Origin: Cruorifilaria tuberocauda
Taxonomy: Eukaryota; Nematoda; Chromadorea; Rhabditida; Onchocercidae
Length of the DNA stretch: 64,000 nucleotides
Reading direction: 5' to 3'
NCBI GenBank assembly: GCA_013365365.1
Contig: JABVXU010000207.1
Span: 29,886-93,885, forward strand
Shown here: piece by piece, positions 1 to 14,599 of the stretch
How positions within the stretch are numbered: position 1 is the first letter of the stretch
How the letters are laid out: each line of letters starts with the position of its first letter
The notes under the pieces: model-generated
Seen by the model: the letters and a program-made list of their open reading frames with translations, nothing else
Told to the model about the DNA's origin: nothing
The model's database searches: none
Position numbers and translations under genes: made by a program

Positions 1-3000
1 TTTCACAGCGTTTCAGTTACGTATGTGAATTTACGCATAACTTCATGTAATTGATTCCAGAAACCTGCTTTCTGGTTTGAAACTATTAGAAAATTTTACA
101 CTTTATTCATATAAACTGATTGTTTCCTTTCTTTCCCAACTGCTTCTTTTGTTCAGTACCTCAAATTGCTGGACAGAATGAAGATGAACTGATCGGATAG
201 GATCATTTTTTGAAGAAGAACAATATAATCTTCCATTCTAAGAAATCTCAAAATTTTCATGAGATGACAAGAAATGTCGTCACTATGAATCATCGAGATT
301 TTTGTGACATTTTGCCATGAGTTATTGGAATACATATCCGATCTTATCATAACTTTAATCCATCGGTAGGCGTTTCTGTCACTCGCAATAAGCAGTTACG
401 TGATAAAATGAATCTAATGTAGGAGGAAAGAAGAATTCTGAGTTGAATCGATGTATTTCCTAATCCATATCAGACGAATGTCAACAAAGAAATTAACTTC
501 CTATTATTCGCTCTTCCAGTCATTTTGTTATGCTTCTTCTTGTTTTGGTCATTCTTTCATAACTGAGAAACTGTCCATATTTGCCTTTTTGAAAGGATGA
601 AAATCGAAAAATTCTCTAACAGATAAAAACCAATATTTTTAAAATTCATGATTCTATTGGATACTCTTCGAAATATCCTAAATTAAAATAAGTGGATAAA
701 TTAGGAATAAACTGAGGATATCGTAGCTCATTGATTTAAGCATAAATTGAATGCAAGAGAGTTCAAATAAATTATTGGCGTGAAATAATTCGAATTAAAC
801 TTAAAATGAAACAAGCAAAACTGGATTGAACTAAATTAATTTATATCCGGAATAAACTAGGCCTTTGTGTTTGTTTTTCTTTTCTTTCTAATGTCCTCTT
901 CATAAATAATTAAAATTTTCTCTCTAATCAATTAAATTAGCGAGATGATATGATTGGAAGAAATCGATCGTTGCCTAGTACTTGCATATTCGCATAATAT
1001 GGCACTTTAATTTGGATTTATTTTGCATTAATGCATGCAAAAATAATTACCTTTTCTAAAAAACAAAAAACCTTTTGGAATTAATTCTTGATTTCGGGTC
1101 GAATTTATATTTTGATTAAAAAACTGATCAAAAATAGCGTGCAATGTGTACACCATAAACAAATAGAAATAAGATTCAATAAGCAAACATTTAGGCATGT
1201 AAGAATTTGTTTCCTAAAAAATTACCTTTATTATATTATATTATATATTGTGTATTATTTTCTTATGTATTGTTTATTGTATATTATATAGGCCGAAAAT
1301 TTTCGACAATATAATATACATTTTTAAAAAATGAAAGAAATGCCCAAGATTATTCGTATTGAGATGAAAGATTTCATAGACTTCTGGTCTGAAATAATCA
1401 TTGCATGTAATCTCAGCCATTTCTATTGGACTTATCACTGACCATCAGTACAACTACTTCTGAATAATATTTGAAAAATGTTTCATTTATCCATAAATCA
1501 GTCAATTAGCCAAAATCAGGAAAAACGCCATGACGAATGATATTCGTAGATTGTTGTATCGGAGAAATTGATGTGACTTTAGAGTGTTAAGCTATAGCTT
1601 ATGTAACGTTATGTCTAGCATTTTTTTACGAAACTTTTTTAGGCATTCGTTGTCATCCTAAAGAAAGGACAAGACAGCGGGAAATTCCTTTCTTCGATCT
1701 ATCGAAATGATTGGAAGTGTACTTTAACAGTAGCTAACATGTGAAGTGCAGTATAATTAATTCATCGAAGAAGTAAAATGAATGCCATTTGTCTTCAAGA
1801 ATTCATTTTCCTTTGTCATTATTTAGACTACATTAAAGCTAACTAGTTAAATGAAGTCAAAAGTTCAAGACGGATTTCTTTTTTTTTACTCAAAACCAAT
1901 ACAGAGAGCTATGTTGTAACAATGCTTGAAAAACACTTCGAATGAATTAGCTTAATCTGCCCATTTATTGTTGAGAAATTCCCAAGATGCTTCAAATCTT
2001 TGTTAAAATAGTTTATGAAATGAATTAAAAACGAATTTAATGCTAAAGCACACATTGCTAAGCAAATAAAAAGACGGCAAGCAGCCCAGTCCCGTGTTTT
2101 ATAAGTCATCTTTCTTGGCCAACTTATTAATTTAATAATGGAATAATTGTTTTCAAATGAAATAAAAATCTCTATTAGTGAGAATTCTCTGCAAATAGCT
2201 TCAAATCATTTGTAATGAATTAATAAATTGATTGTTTTAAAGAAACGATGAATATTAATCAATGCAACTGGCACTAAACAATAAATGAAAGATACATTTT
2301 TTAAATGTTGCATGAAGGATTATTTTGTTTGAAAATTAATTAATTAATTTTTATATAGTATAATTAATTAAAGTAAATAAACAATAAATAAATCAGTAGC
2401 ACTATTTTCTCTTCGGAGAACAAAATGACTGAGAGATATATTAAAATAATCATTAGTGCGATAGGTGTAAAGAAATGATGAAAATATCAACAAACAAATC
2501 ATATAGAAGTTGAAGCTTGTGAATCAAAATTTGAGATGGAATCTTAAATATTAAATAAAAGTAAAAATCTCAAGTTTGGATTTGAGAAAAGAAGAATTAA
2601 TTTATAAATATTTTTTTATAGCATTATTTTTACGAGAAAATTAACGGAAAAAATTATTCTGCTATCTCTTCAAATTATGTTAAAATCATTGAAATTTTCG
2701 GTTTTAATTTGCAACATAAAAGAATTAATGATTTAATAAAAATGGTATGATATATTTCAAACAGTTAAAAGATAAAAAGAAAATGGTAGTGGGATCATTC
2801 CTGGAAGACGAATATTGCAATGGGACTGGATTAAGCAATTATGAAGGGAGAAGTTTTATGGAAGTGGAATTGGCACTATTGCTATCAATACTAATTAACG
2901 CTTAATGATTTAGGATTAGAATTAAGTCTTGCTTTTTGATTTTATTTCTTTTTTGCTGATGAAAGGAATGAGTATTATTCCATCATTTAAGATCTGATCT

Positions 3001-3210
3001 TTATGAGGTTGCCCTTACTCATGAAATTTCATTTTTATTTTATATTGAACTTCAGTTCTACTCGTCAATAATAAGCGACAATTCAAATAAAAGGATTTTC
3101 AGGCAAAGTTGAATATTTTCATTACTTTGATATTACTCAAGAATTACTAATTCCACTCATTTTGATGAAACAATAGATATGTTTCAATGAAGTATGAGTT
3201 TAGGTACTGT

Positions 3211-3250
3211 AATTGAATTTTCGCAATTTTACAATTACAAAAATTCAATT
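3211..3250. repeat. short inverted repeat
   Basis: Positions 3211-3221 are the reverse complement of 3240-3250 (11 of 11 pairs) around an 18-base loop. The stem is AT-rich, so chance is plausible. No gene is nearby. Confidence 0.45.
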
Positions 3251-4725
3251 GAGGAAATGCATAAAGTGAACTTTCTACATTTTTTCCTCACTTTTTCAAA
3301 TATATATTAATCAAGACACAAAAATAATGATCAGCTAAATATTTTCAACACGCTAATAACAGTTTCAGGAACAGACGCAAATGTGGTGAGAGCCAAATAC
3401 ACTTATACCAAAAGGGAGGAATATGGAATCATTTATAGTTATAGGTTACTTCCATCCTTTCAGATTTGCCATAATTTCTAAATAACAGTGCTGAGGTCCA
3501 AAAATTAGAACTTAACTGATAACTTATTTTTAAGCATTATGCGCACTTTAAACTACGTCGATAGTGCAATATCCACGTGATAACTAAGAATTGTTATCAT
3601 ATTTTATAATTTTCCTTTAGTGTAGTCAATAATTGATTACTAAGAAAAAAAGAAAAATGTTAAAATACATACATAGCAAACAAAATTATAATTATTGAAT
3701 GAAATTGACAGTATTTAACAACAGCAAAACACTTGCCACTTTTTTAATTTCTAAAAAAAGAACAAAATCCCAGTTAATGAGATTACGTTAATTAATTCAA
3801 GTTAAATCACATTTGTTATCCAAAACAGTTTAATCCGTATGTTCATATGTTATTTTTCATTTACTCATTGTGAATATCGAAATTAATTTGCATAGATCCG
3901 GATTGAAATATTCCCTTATTCCGAAAAAGAATGAAAACTTAAATCTCAATTTGCGCATTTGATCATTATCGTTAATGTCATAATATTTGGGACAAAGAAA
4001 TTAAATGCTCAATTTAATTTTTGGAGACTGCCATCGACGAAATTAACAATAATGATAAAACGCGTGATCTAAGCAATATAACAATATATTATTCAGTTGT
4101 ACCAAACGCTTACTGTTGAAGTTTAGAGTACAGATACCCCAACTTTTTCGATCCTGGCCTAATAAATGTCTTGGCTACAATCTGTTCTATGTATGACTAA
4201 AAGACGTTCAAAAAATAAGGTATATGAATAATGGCTTACATTAGAAAATTATAATAAGTAAGGAACGATAGTAATATCTGAATTACTTTAAATAGTTTAG
4301 GTTATTGTTACCACTTTTTCCTCTCAATTACCGTATCCCTTTATCTTTGCTGGAAGCTGAAGTGGTTTTGACCTTCTACTATAGTATAAGCTTTGTCACA
4401 CATTTTTTGAGTAAGCCTTATTTCCGGAAAGTATCTTCGAAAAATCTTTGATAAGACAAATATAAAATATACAAAATGTCTTCGATAAGAAATGAAAATT
4501 TTTTCAAAAAATAGCATAACATTTCACGATATTTTGGAATTTCAATTTCATACAGCGTGATTATATTTATCTTTTTGAAGCAAAATTTCCTTGTTTCTAT
4601 GGTCGTAAGGGAATAAGTAAAAACAAATGAAAAGCGAGCAATTAAAACAATGAACACAGAAAATAATGATTGAAAGAGGATAAATAAAACGGTGATTACA
4701 TCAGAAAAGTTAAAGCTAAGATCGC

Positions 4726-4827
4726 AAGGGAATAGGTAACCTATGATTACAAGTAAATAATTAGAACCATAATTAAAAGGGAATAGCTCAACCTACAATT
4801 ACAAGTGAATAATTAAAACTATAATTA
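4726..4827. repeat. diverged two-copy 51-base tandem repeat
   Basis: Two copies of a unit of about 51 bases start at 4726 and 4777. Both open with AAGGGAATAG, share a TTACAAGT core and end with ATAATTA. A weaker third match of the opening block lies near 4607. It is non-coding and no known element is recognised. Confidence 0.6.
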
Positions 4828-7199
4828 GAAAGAAGAGAATAAGCAGAGCAACAACATGCTATTCTTTAAAGCATCTATCGAGGGATAAATATGAATAAAT
4901 ATCATTCATAGACTGATCCGATCATTATGAACATTCGAAATGAAAAGCAGAAAAGGATTTATCCATTCAGTTCTAAATCCATTTTCTGCCCTTCGAATTT
5001 TGTTTTAATATACTTGAAAGAATTCTAAATTATCTAAATGAAAACAATTATAATATTCATTTCAATATAGTACAGAAAAAATTAAAAAGTAGCGGATTAC
5101 AGATTTTACAATTCTGATCTTAAAAGTCATTTCCCTAAAGATTATCCTAAAGGTGAAGTTATCTTTAATTAAAAATTATTAGTCAGTCTATGAACACGAA
5201 TATGTCTTGGAATAAAATTTATTCTTTCAATTTGACTGAGACAGATAATTGTATCAATAATCGGTTATTCTCAAAACGTTGATAATTAATGCTTGGGATT
5301 GTTCTAGTACTGTTTTTATTGAGAAGATTTAACAGGACACTCAATCGAATTTCTAGTCAAAAGAGCTAAAATGTATTCAGATTGAAAAATATCAAATTAT
5401 CTGACAATCTCAATTTCCGTTTTTTAACCGAGATAAAATCACTCATATCCTTGAACGAGAAAAAGTCTGAAATTAACAGCATCTGACGGAAAAAACATGA
5501 GCAAATGGATACGCAAAGTTTGAAATATCTCGGAAGGCAAACGTAAAATGTTTTACTGATCATTGATCTATTTCACGGGTGTAAAGTTAATTTTTAAACG
5601 TCCTGCAATAAATGAATATTTTAAAAAGAAAGAATTATTGCAAATTCGTCACCTAAATTAAAAAATTCAACAATCGTTAAATGAAATTGTATGGTTTCAT
5701 TTGCATTTATTTTAGCATGATTCTTTATATATGTTTTCGCTCTTGGTACCACTCATAAAAAAAAATTTTAGCCATAAAAACGACTTTGTAATTAGAGAAT
5801 TTAAAATATCTTGTCATTTTCTATCACTCAGTCTCGAAATTATATTAACATAAACGGAATATCTATACATTCATCCAAGCAAGCATGAGACAATTTAGAT
5901 TGAAAAATCTCATGCTACTCATGCAAATCCCAATCTACAATAATGCATTGCGACATGCAAACGATGTAGGAAACATTATTAAATATTTCCAATCGATACT
6001 TACTGATAAGCTAAAAAGAAAAATTTGAGTGAAATAGAGAAAATGGAAGGGAAAGTAAAGCCAAGCAATGAATCCATTTTTGAAAGCATGAAAATCAACT
6101 TTATTGCATAAAAAACTAAATTTTAATTTTAATTAAACAAGATTTTTCTGGGAAAGATTTCCAATAAAAAAAGAAATTTCGGAATTTGATGCTTTGATAA
6201 ATGATTATGCTGAGACAAAAACAATAATCACTTTTACTTACTTGGATAACACTCTGCTTGATAAGAGAATTCCGAACTTAGCATATGTCCAAAGCTTTTT
6301 TCTCTCATCTATTGTAAACTATTTTAAAATCATCCATCAGAATTACTTTCTTATCCTCAAGTGAAACAAGAAAAGTTTAGAAAGCATAAATGATGTCATT
6401 ACTGCTATTATTCATAATTATTTTTACTGATAGATGTATCGTTTGTATTGGTCTGACACTCTCATGCATGTCTTTCCTCAACAACTCTCCAATTTCTCTC
6501 TCAGCAAATTTGTTGCGACAATTGGTGATAGCTAGCATAATTAATTCCCCACTCTACTCCTACGTCATTCTTTGATAATCAGTCTACTTTATTGTTGATT
6601 TTGCTCACTGAACCGTTGAATTGATGAAAAATGCAAATTCGAATGATCGTTTAAAATAATGAAAAGAGTCAAAGAAAAAAGAGAAAAAAAAATAACACTG
6701 ATTACTATCGGATAGTCGGCAAGATCAAGCATCATTCTCCAATCAAACTTTCCGCAAATCTGAATTTTCATTTTTCTGCTAGTACAAGATTCTTCAAGCA
6801 ATTCTCAGATTCTTTCTTTGCTACGCCAAATTCTTCCGGTTTGTTTTCAGTCCCACCCGATGTGTCATATTGTCCGTTCTTAATTGAAAGTTACACACAT
6901 TCTTAATATCACGACAAATTCGTTGCTCGACCTTTCATCCGATCCTAAATGATCCACTACACTATAAAGGCTCTACTTCATACCCATCTAACTTGCTAAA
7001 AGTAAGTAAAAGTAAAAGTAGTTAAACGATTAGCAATTCCCTTCCAATCTCATTTGCAACATTTCAAGTTTATTACCTACCAGCGATTTCTCGATAAAAA
7101 AAGATTCATGCTTGTGGTGAGCAATCGTATGCGTCTCAAAAAAAATGTATTATGTGATAAATCATTAATAACTGTATTTTCGGGATGTTCCATTCCTTT

Positions 7200-7520
7200 G
7201 AAAAGCTATTTTAGCCTTTTACACGTGAAGATGCCTGTCTCTCACAAATCGGAAAAGCACCGGATCAGGTTATCAGTGAGACAGTTGCCTGGCATCTTCC
7301 CCTCCCGTCCATCAGAGATCCATTTGCCTGCTGATCTGTGCTCCTCCAGCTAGTCTGTCTCCTCGTTGACAGCGTTACTGATAGCGAATTGATTGCTCCG
7401 TGCGACGGAATGAGCGAGGGGGACGTGTGGTCGGTGCAGTGATAGCAGTGGCGATTAGACTGGACCGGTCAGCGGGGTGATATCAGGGAGGGAAATGATC
7501 GAGAAGTGCCTTCCATCGAC
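7200..7520. promoter_or_regulatory. GC-richer patch, possible promoter or 5' exon
   Basis: This stretch is visibly richer in G and C than the surrounding 10 kb, is followed by pyrimidine-rich tracts to about 7.8 kb, and lies about 2.7 kb upstream of the first transporter exon. No conserved protein could be read from it in any frame. It could hold a distal promoter or an untranslated first exon of the transporter; this is inference from composition alone. Confidence 0.25.
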
Positions 7521-10235
7521 TGTCCTTTTCCATCTTTTATCACAGCTTCAGATTTATTTCTCCTTTCCTTTCTTTCTTTTTCTTTCCTTCCCAACTCCCT
7601 TCTCTGTGTTCCCTATTCCACTCTTTGCTTCTTTTTAATCGGCCGATGATTAGCATATTTATCATGAAAATTTGGCTAATTTAAACTGAGCTGTTAACTT
7701 TCCGAAATCATTTCAAGCCTTCGTGCTACATATCACTTCGTTGTCATTTCTCTGTTTCATTTCGTCTTATGTGTGACTACCACTCCATTGCTATTCCCTC
7801 CTTTCCTTCTCTTCCTCTCCAGTCTAAGCTTTACTGTCACCCTGCTTACTGTCTCATAAGTTCCACGGATCATCCCACTCACTTTGCCGTAAGCAATTCA
7901 TTCAGTTGTCTGTTACCTGACGTCGAAGATGCTCTACTGATTCCAACAATAAAAGCTTCGAAATTCAGAATCACACAGTTCGATTGAGAATCAATAAAAC
8001 CCTTTCAGAAAGTTATGCACTTTTCAGTTTTCCTTCTCTCCGTCTCTCTTTTAAATTCACATATAATTGGTCTTTCCACTAATATCAAATTTATATTCTA
8101 ACCTAGATGGTTCCATGAAATCTTCATCTTCCAAACTATTGATTTTTAATCCGATTTTCTTCAGATATCCAGATTGCAGATTGGTTGATAATCACAGAAA
8201 TTACTCATTTTCCATTTCTTTCAGTTAATTCTCTTCCTACTTTTTTCAGAAACAAATTGATTCCGTTTTCGTCTTTACCATTTCTAAACTTCCTGAATTT
8301 GATCATTCGAAACTTAAAATAGCGAATGTTTCCCATGGAAAATTCCATTAATCATTGTTATCCTACCCCTCCACCATTTTTTATAAAGATCACTGGTTCT
8401 AGTTCATTTTTGAATGGCTTTTTTTCCACAACTCATCTCATACTTTTTATCTCTCTCGTAAACCGCTCTGATTGAAGGTAATAACAATCAATATCACAAG
8501 GTTATCATTTCATTCAATCGCATTTCTTGAACGGAACGCACAGTGAATTCCTATTCCGCTCATTTCCTTGCATTCACTTTTCCACACGGGATTTCATTTT
8601 CATTTTTGTTTCCGTATTTATTCTTTCATTCTGACAATCTAAACAAAAGAGATAAGATATAAAAAAGAAGAAAGAAGCGGAAAAATTTGATATACGTCAC
8701 ATGAAAATTCTTCATTGGCTTAAATAACATATTAATTAGTTTAAAGAAATGACGGGCTCCTCGTTAAATTTGATTTGAGTAATTTATTTCACAGATAATA
8801 ATGAAAAACTGATACTGTGACGCAATAGCATAATAATGAACAATAAGAGGCTTGCTTCTATAGCTATTTAAGGCATCAAAAATTAAGGTGAGTAAATTAA
8901 GTGAGTAAACGAAATTATCAGGTAAATGAAGAGTTAGTTGTTAGGTTTTTCCGGTAAATTTGAGATTCAAATTAGTAGTAAATCACAAAAGTTGCAATTT
9001 ACTTAAAGTAAATATAATTTGACCAATAAATCACGTAAGTTAGAGTCCTGCCTAACCAACAAAATTACTTGGCAAAATCACTCAATTGACAGTTTCTCGG
9101 TAAAAGTTTTTTTATGAAATAAAGTTTTTAATTGCTTTATGACTTATAACTTAGACTGATTTATAATTTAAAATTTATGATTTATTGTATATCAAAGGTT
9201 TCTAAGGTTTTACTATAAGTGAAATTGCTCTCGAAGCATTATTCAATCGGGGAAACATCATCTATCTGGATTTTATTAATAGTCCACTTTCGATGCTATA
9301 GAAATTTTCATTTATAACTCAAATTTTCATCAATTTTAATTGCCTCCAAGTTCTAATTGTATTGTTGATCTTTACACTCATTAAATTAATTATAAATAAG
9401 TACTTATCACAACGTCTTAATATAAGAAAAGATGAAATCAAAAAAAGGGAAGTAATCTTGAATGTAACGGAAGCAAAGCAAAAAAAAAGAAAAATTACTT
9501 CTACCTTTTCATTCTGACATTTTGATGTTGCATACTTCCTTTACCAAATTCACATTCGATTTCCCGTCGTTCTAAGGTATATCGAATATTTTCAATCTTC
9601 CGGTATCACAAAATGATATTATATTTTAGTAAACTTTGAGGCAACACTTTTTAGCTACACTGGCACTGTATTTACTATATGCTTTTTTAAATTATTTAAA
9701 TTTTCAGGTGTAAATAAATGCCTTTCAATATGGTTTAATGTTTTTGCATATAATTAGCATTAATAGCAATTTTGTCCTACCAATTATAAACTTAATATTA
9801 GCAATTAAAAGTTCAAATGATCTGCTAAAACAAGAACAAAAACAAAAGTGATTGTTAAAAAAGGTCAAGAAATTGTTATTTATTCTTTATTTATTCTCTC
9901 CTTCCTTGTCGTTTGCATCGCCCATCCTCTTACAAATATTTCCAAAAAAATTCTTTCCCCTTTTCTCTTCTTGTTATGCTGACTTTTCCTTTAACCTTTG
10001 TCTTTAGGATAACATGTTACTTGGGGCGTTTTTTTTTCACTCATTAGGTTTGAACTTCAGAAATCCTCATTCTGCTGTTAAATTCATCACATGCATTCAA
10101 TGCAAAAAATCGCGGAGATAAATGGGGAAAGTCAATTACTATCTGAGGCAGAAAAGGGAAAGACAACGCTAAAAAGACTAACATAATTATGTGACTTCGT
10201 GTTAAATTTCGAAGATTTCTGAAAAAATTAATTGC

Positions 10236-10237
10236 AG
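10236..10237 (+). other. 3' splice site before transporter start (candidate SL acceptor)
   Basis: An AG preceded by TTGC ends 14 bases before the ATG at 10252. No upstream coding exon is visible, so it is either the acceptor of a spliced-leader trans-splice or the end of a 5' UTR intron. Confidence 0.4.
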
Positions 10238-10251
10238 AGGTGGTAGTGGAG

Positions 10252-13200
10252 ATGAAAGAAAAGAAAAAAGGTAATGAAGGTAATGTGGAATATGTCCCGG
10301 TGGTTGATGGCGGCTGGGGATGGGTCGTTGTCCTTGGCTCATTTTTTATCCATGTTTTCGCCGACGGTATCGTTTATTCATTTGGTATTCTTCTCGAGAT
10401 TATCATAAAGGTTTAGTTTCAAGTCAAAACTTCCAAAGTATGAAAGATTGTTATTCCATTCTACTTCAATCATTTCAATGGTATCAGAAAAGAAAACTTG
10501 TTTTTCGAACCGTTTCTTCCACTCACTTTGTAAATTTTCGAATTTTAGGAATTTGGTGCTAGCAATGCTAAAGCATCGGTGATAATTTCATTATTAACGG
10601 GTTTAACTCTTGGAGTAGGTCCTGTAGCAAGCGCGATAACAAATAAATTTGGATGTCGAGTGACGACAATTCTCGGATCATTGATTGCAGCTATGGGGTA
10701 TACTTTTTTTGATGGAAGATGATAAATAGGGAGGAGAGTGTAATGAATTTCTGTTAGGGCAACTCTACTTTTCTATTGTCTTTCCTTTTTTTCACTCATA
10801 AAGTCGATTCTTAATTGTCAAGTTTTAATATAAACAGTATAATCTTATGCATGAAGTAACTAATTTATCATCATGCAAATTTCACGGGTGACAGCTATTC
10901 TCATATAATAGAATTATCGAAGTAACCAAAGTAATTCACCGAAATTGTTTTATAATTATGATAAAATAGTTATATAATATATGTATTATAGAAATTGTTT
11001 TAAATATCCATAAAATGACCAATAATCAACCATTAGCATGTCTAAATTTGTTTTCAACTTCTTGTTTATCAGTGATTCCTTTCGATCTCTTGTTTTCAAT
11101 CACTTATTGTTTCAAATTGTCGTCGACGATCATCAATAAGTCCCTTAATTAAAACTGATGATAAGATGTAATGATTTCTAGATTGAATATTACAAGGCAT
11201 GATAATGGAAGAGTATGATTTCAGCTGTGCTGCATCGTATTATGCAACTACAGTGGAATATCTCATGGGTTCGGTTGGTTGTGTAATGGGTATCGGATTC
11301 GGTCTGATGTACTGTCCGGCAATTGTCATTGTTACTATGTATTTTGAGAAGAAAAGATTCGTTTAATTCATTTAAGCTTCCGTAGATTACTGCTTCTCTT
11401 TTGAAATTGGATCGAATAATAATTATTTCAGTTATTAACTAAGTCAGTATAATCAGATGAATAATCTTTCAATGAATAATTTGGTACATATAACTTGTTT
11501 CTTTTTCTTCAAAAGAATTATTCTAATTAAATTTTTTGTTTTTCAAGGCTATGGCTACTGGTATAGCAGTATGTGGTGCTGGTGTCGGTACCGTCTTGTT
11601 TGCACCGATTAGTGAAGCACTTATCAGAGCTTCCTGGAGAACGGTTTTTATAGTTTATGCAGGTATGCCTAATTAATTTTTAATAATTAAAATCATTTAT
11701 CCATTCAAAAAGTGCAACTTTTTGATCACTTACATTTCTTTTTTCTTCTTTCGGTGGTATTGATTGTTTTCAGTACATCATTCAAAAGTAATATGAGCAA
11801 GTTTTACAGTAATTGTATTAATGTGTTCTTTATGTGGTGCCACTTTTCGACCATTGATATTTGTTGCTGTAGAAGATGAAAAGAGAAAGAAGACAGTGCT
11901 CAACAGAGATAAGGAAAATGGATCCGTAATGGTCATTAGAACTTAACTTTTCATCTCTTTTCTTGTTTATACTTTAACAAGTTGTCATATTACCTTCTAG
12001 AAATCTTTATAGGATGCTTCCAAGTAGCAACCAATTGATCTTTTTTTTTTGTTTTTTTTACTAAACAGATCAAGTGATTTTTTTACATTATTACTATTCC
12101 AACCTTAAACTGCTAATCGCGGTTATGACGTTATTTTGTTATAAACAGGATGAAGAAAATGCGCCATTATCAATCGAGTTGCTTTCGCATAGCCATCAAA
12201 ATATCACTGATATCGAAGAAAAAAATGAGAAATTGAAACGATCAGAATCATTGGAAAAAGATGTTTCACATAGAGGAAGTCAGAGAGTTTCTGAATCCAC
12301 AGGATTTATCACCGTTAAAGTGCGCTCATTTATTTTCTTCCTAACTTTGTTATTCATTGATGATATTTGAAATTTCTCATCTGCTGCTATGACAAGATGT
12401 TTCATATTAATTGCTATTTTACTAGCCGTTTCTTTTTATTCAGGACGTGTTCTACACAGGTTCAATGAGTGAATTACCACAAGTTGAACGGCACCGATCG
12501 CTTGCATCACTCAGTATCAAGGACGATAAATTGAAGAGTTTGGAAAAAATGGTGGTGAATCGGGAAGAAGAAGAAAAAGTAAACAAAGCAAGAGAAATTT
12601 TGAGGTATGCTTCAAAAAGTGGTTATTTTTATTTTATTCGAAACTTTGAATCGATGTGAAAAAAGTCGACAGAAAAGCATCTGCGGACACATTTATCCAT
12701 AACTGCTAACAACTATTAAAAAACTAATATGACTTAATAATATTATAGCAGAATAATAAAATTAACAAGAACTAAAAGAGGAAGATAATGTGTAAATTTA
12801 TTACAAAAGTGTTTCTCGAAACCAACAATAAAATCAGTCACTGTTTACAGATTCAACAAATTCAATTGCAACCGTACAATTTACTAATTCTAGAATATCC
12901 TAGGAATTTTAAGCAGCAACATAATCACTTGGATCCCATAATAGATTATGATGTAGTCTGAAAATCGTTTGCAAAACATTCCACATCACATATACTTTTA
13001 AAACAAATACGGCAATAAAGATAATAAAGATATCTATTTGTGACAATAAAGATATCTATTTGCCCTATTACGATTATTCTAAATCTTTATTATTTTCAGG
13101 ACAGTGGAGAAAATGACGGATATCTCGTTACTTGCCAATCCAATATTTCTTCTCTATGCAATTTCAAATCTGTTAACAAGCATAGCATTTAATTCCCCAC

Positions 13201-14599
13201 TCGTTTTCTTGCCTTCACATGCAACCAATCTTGGTTTAACTTCTGCACAATCTGCAGGCGTTATTAGTGCATTCGGCAAGTGCAGTTAATAACTTCAATC
13301 TATTTTAATGATATAGAAGAGCACTTCTAACGTTATCACATTTTGCATTAAGAAAATTTTCAAACTCCTTTCGTTCTTTCAGGTGTTATGAATACAATTG
13401 GACGAATTTTGGTTGGATTAATATCTGATCGTAAATTACCGTGCAGATATGGAAAAAATACGGTACAAAATAGATTATGGACCTACGTACTGTCGTTAAG
13501 TATATGTGGTTTGTTAACCGCTGGTGTACTGTTTTGCCATAGCTACATAACTTTAACTGTATGTTTTTTAACTCATCTGTTCACTAAAAAGTCACGAGCT
13601 CTAATAATCAGTGATAGAATAACTTCATAAAATAGCCTATTGGAATTGCCTAACCTAGAGAAATTTAGCTTATACTGCTTTGCATTAGTTGATTAACGTG
13701 AAATAATTGATGCCCTTTTCCCCTTTTTGATAAAAGTACGGAATAGTAATTGAACTAAAGTTCTCATCAGACTTATGATACTACTCGTAGTAGTTTTAAT
13801 GGTATTTACCATCGAATTAAGATAATGATTAATGAGAGAAAGGAAGCAAAGTTGATTATTAAGGCTCAGATTATTCTTTTGTAGTTCATTTATCGAAGCA
13901 TAATAAATTTCCTATTAGTGCTCATTCTCTTGCAGATATATTCTGCTTTATTTGGATTAACGTTATCATCCTACGTATGCCTTACATCAGTATTGCTTGT
14001 CGACTTAATTGGTATTGAAAAGTTGACTAATGCATTTGGTTTAATTTTACTCTTCCAAGGTATCGGTACCGTTGTAGGACCTCCTATATCTGGTAAGAAT
14101 TCTGAAAATTTAATTCTATACAGGATTATAAAAACAAAAAGTTGCAATTAAATACTGAATTTTCGAAATATCATTATGAATCCCATTCAGTGGAAGAGTT
14201 TCGGCATGGAAAATGAAAGGCGCTGAAATTTTAAAATAAACTCTGTGCCTACAACACTATATTTAACATAATAAGTCTTAATTACTATTAGTCGTACTCA
14301 TAGTAACATCACAAAACAATGAAATGATTCACAAAAAAATCTTACACGATTGGTATAGTCTAATGCAAAATATAAAATTAAAAATGTCTGATTGGAAAAA
14401 TGAATAAAGAAAATTTATCTAGAATTTATGTATTTCAATAGTTACACTTGAATAATGGAAATGTTTTGCAGGACAACTAGCCGATTTAACTGGTTCTTAC
14501 AACATGTCGTTTGTATTCTGTGGTGTATCACTTCTGATTTCGGGTTTGATGTTAGTATTTGTACCACAAATCCGACGAAAGCGGATAGTAAATATGTAA
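10252..14599 (+). CDS. monocarboxylate transporter-like MFS protein (SLC16 family)
   Basis: Likely proton-coupled carrier of monocarboxylates or similar small organic acids in a cell membrane; the substrate cannot be read from sequence. Eleven exons join in frame to 547 aa: 10252-10410, 10549-10697, 11225-11360, 11548-11662, 11810-11925, 12149-12319, 12444-12604, 13100-13275, 13383-13558, 13936-14092, 14472-14599. The family signature DGGWGWVV lies at residues 19-26 at the start of helix 1, and YFEKKR followed by [13 protein letters not shown] marks helices 4-5. Exons 6-7 encode a charged, hydrophilic central loop, as expected between the six-helix halves. The second half has [16 protein letters not shown] and the final [11 protein letters not shown] helix. 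Length is normal for the family. The start is the first ATG in frame with the signature. Intron 8 (13276-13382) starts with GC instead of GT. The end of exon 5 could be 11925 or 11931; both keep frame. Confidence 0.92.
13023..13062. repeat. 18-base direct duplication in a transporter intron
   Basis: Positions 13023-13040 are repeated exactly at 13045-13062 (period 22), just upstream of the 3' splice site of exon 8. Probably a slippage duplication. Confidence 0.7.

Larger units (their letters stand above)
1..10235. other. gene-poor AT-rich left flank
   Basis: About 10 kb with no coding exon I can support. Reading frames are short, AT-driven and lack protein-like composition or flanking splice sites. 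The stretch contains a short inverted repeat near 3.2 kb, a diverged 51-base tandem repeat near 4.7 kb and a GC-richer patch at about 7.2-7.5 kb. The end next to the transporter gene probably includes its promoter and any outron; that is inference. Confidence 0.6.
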
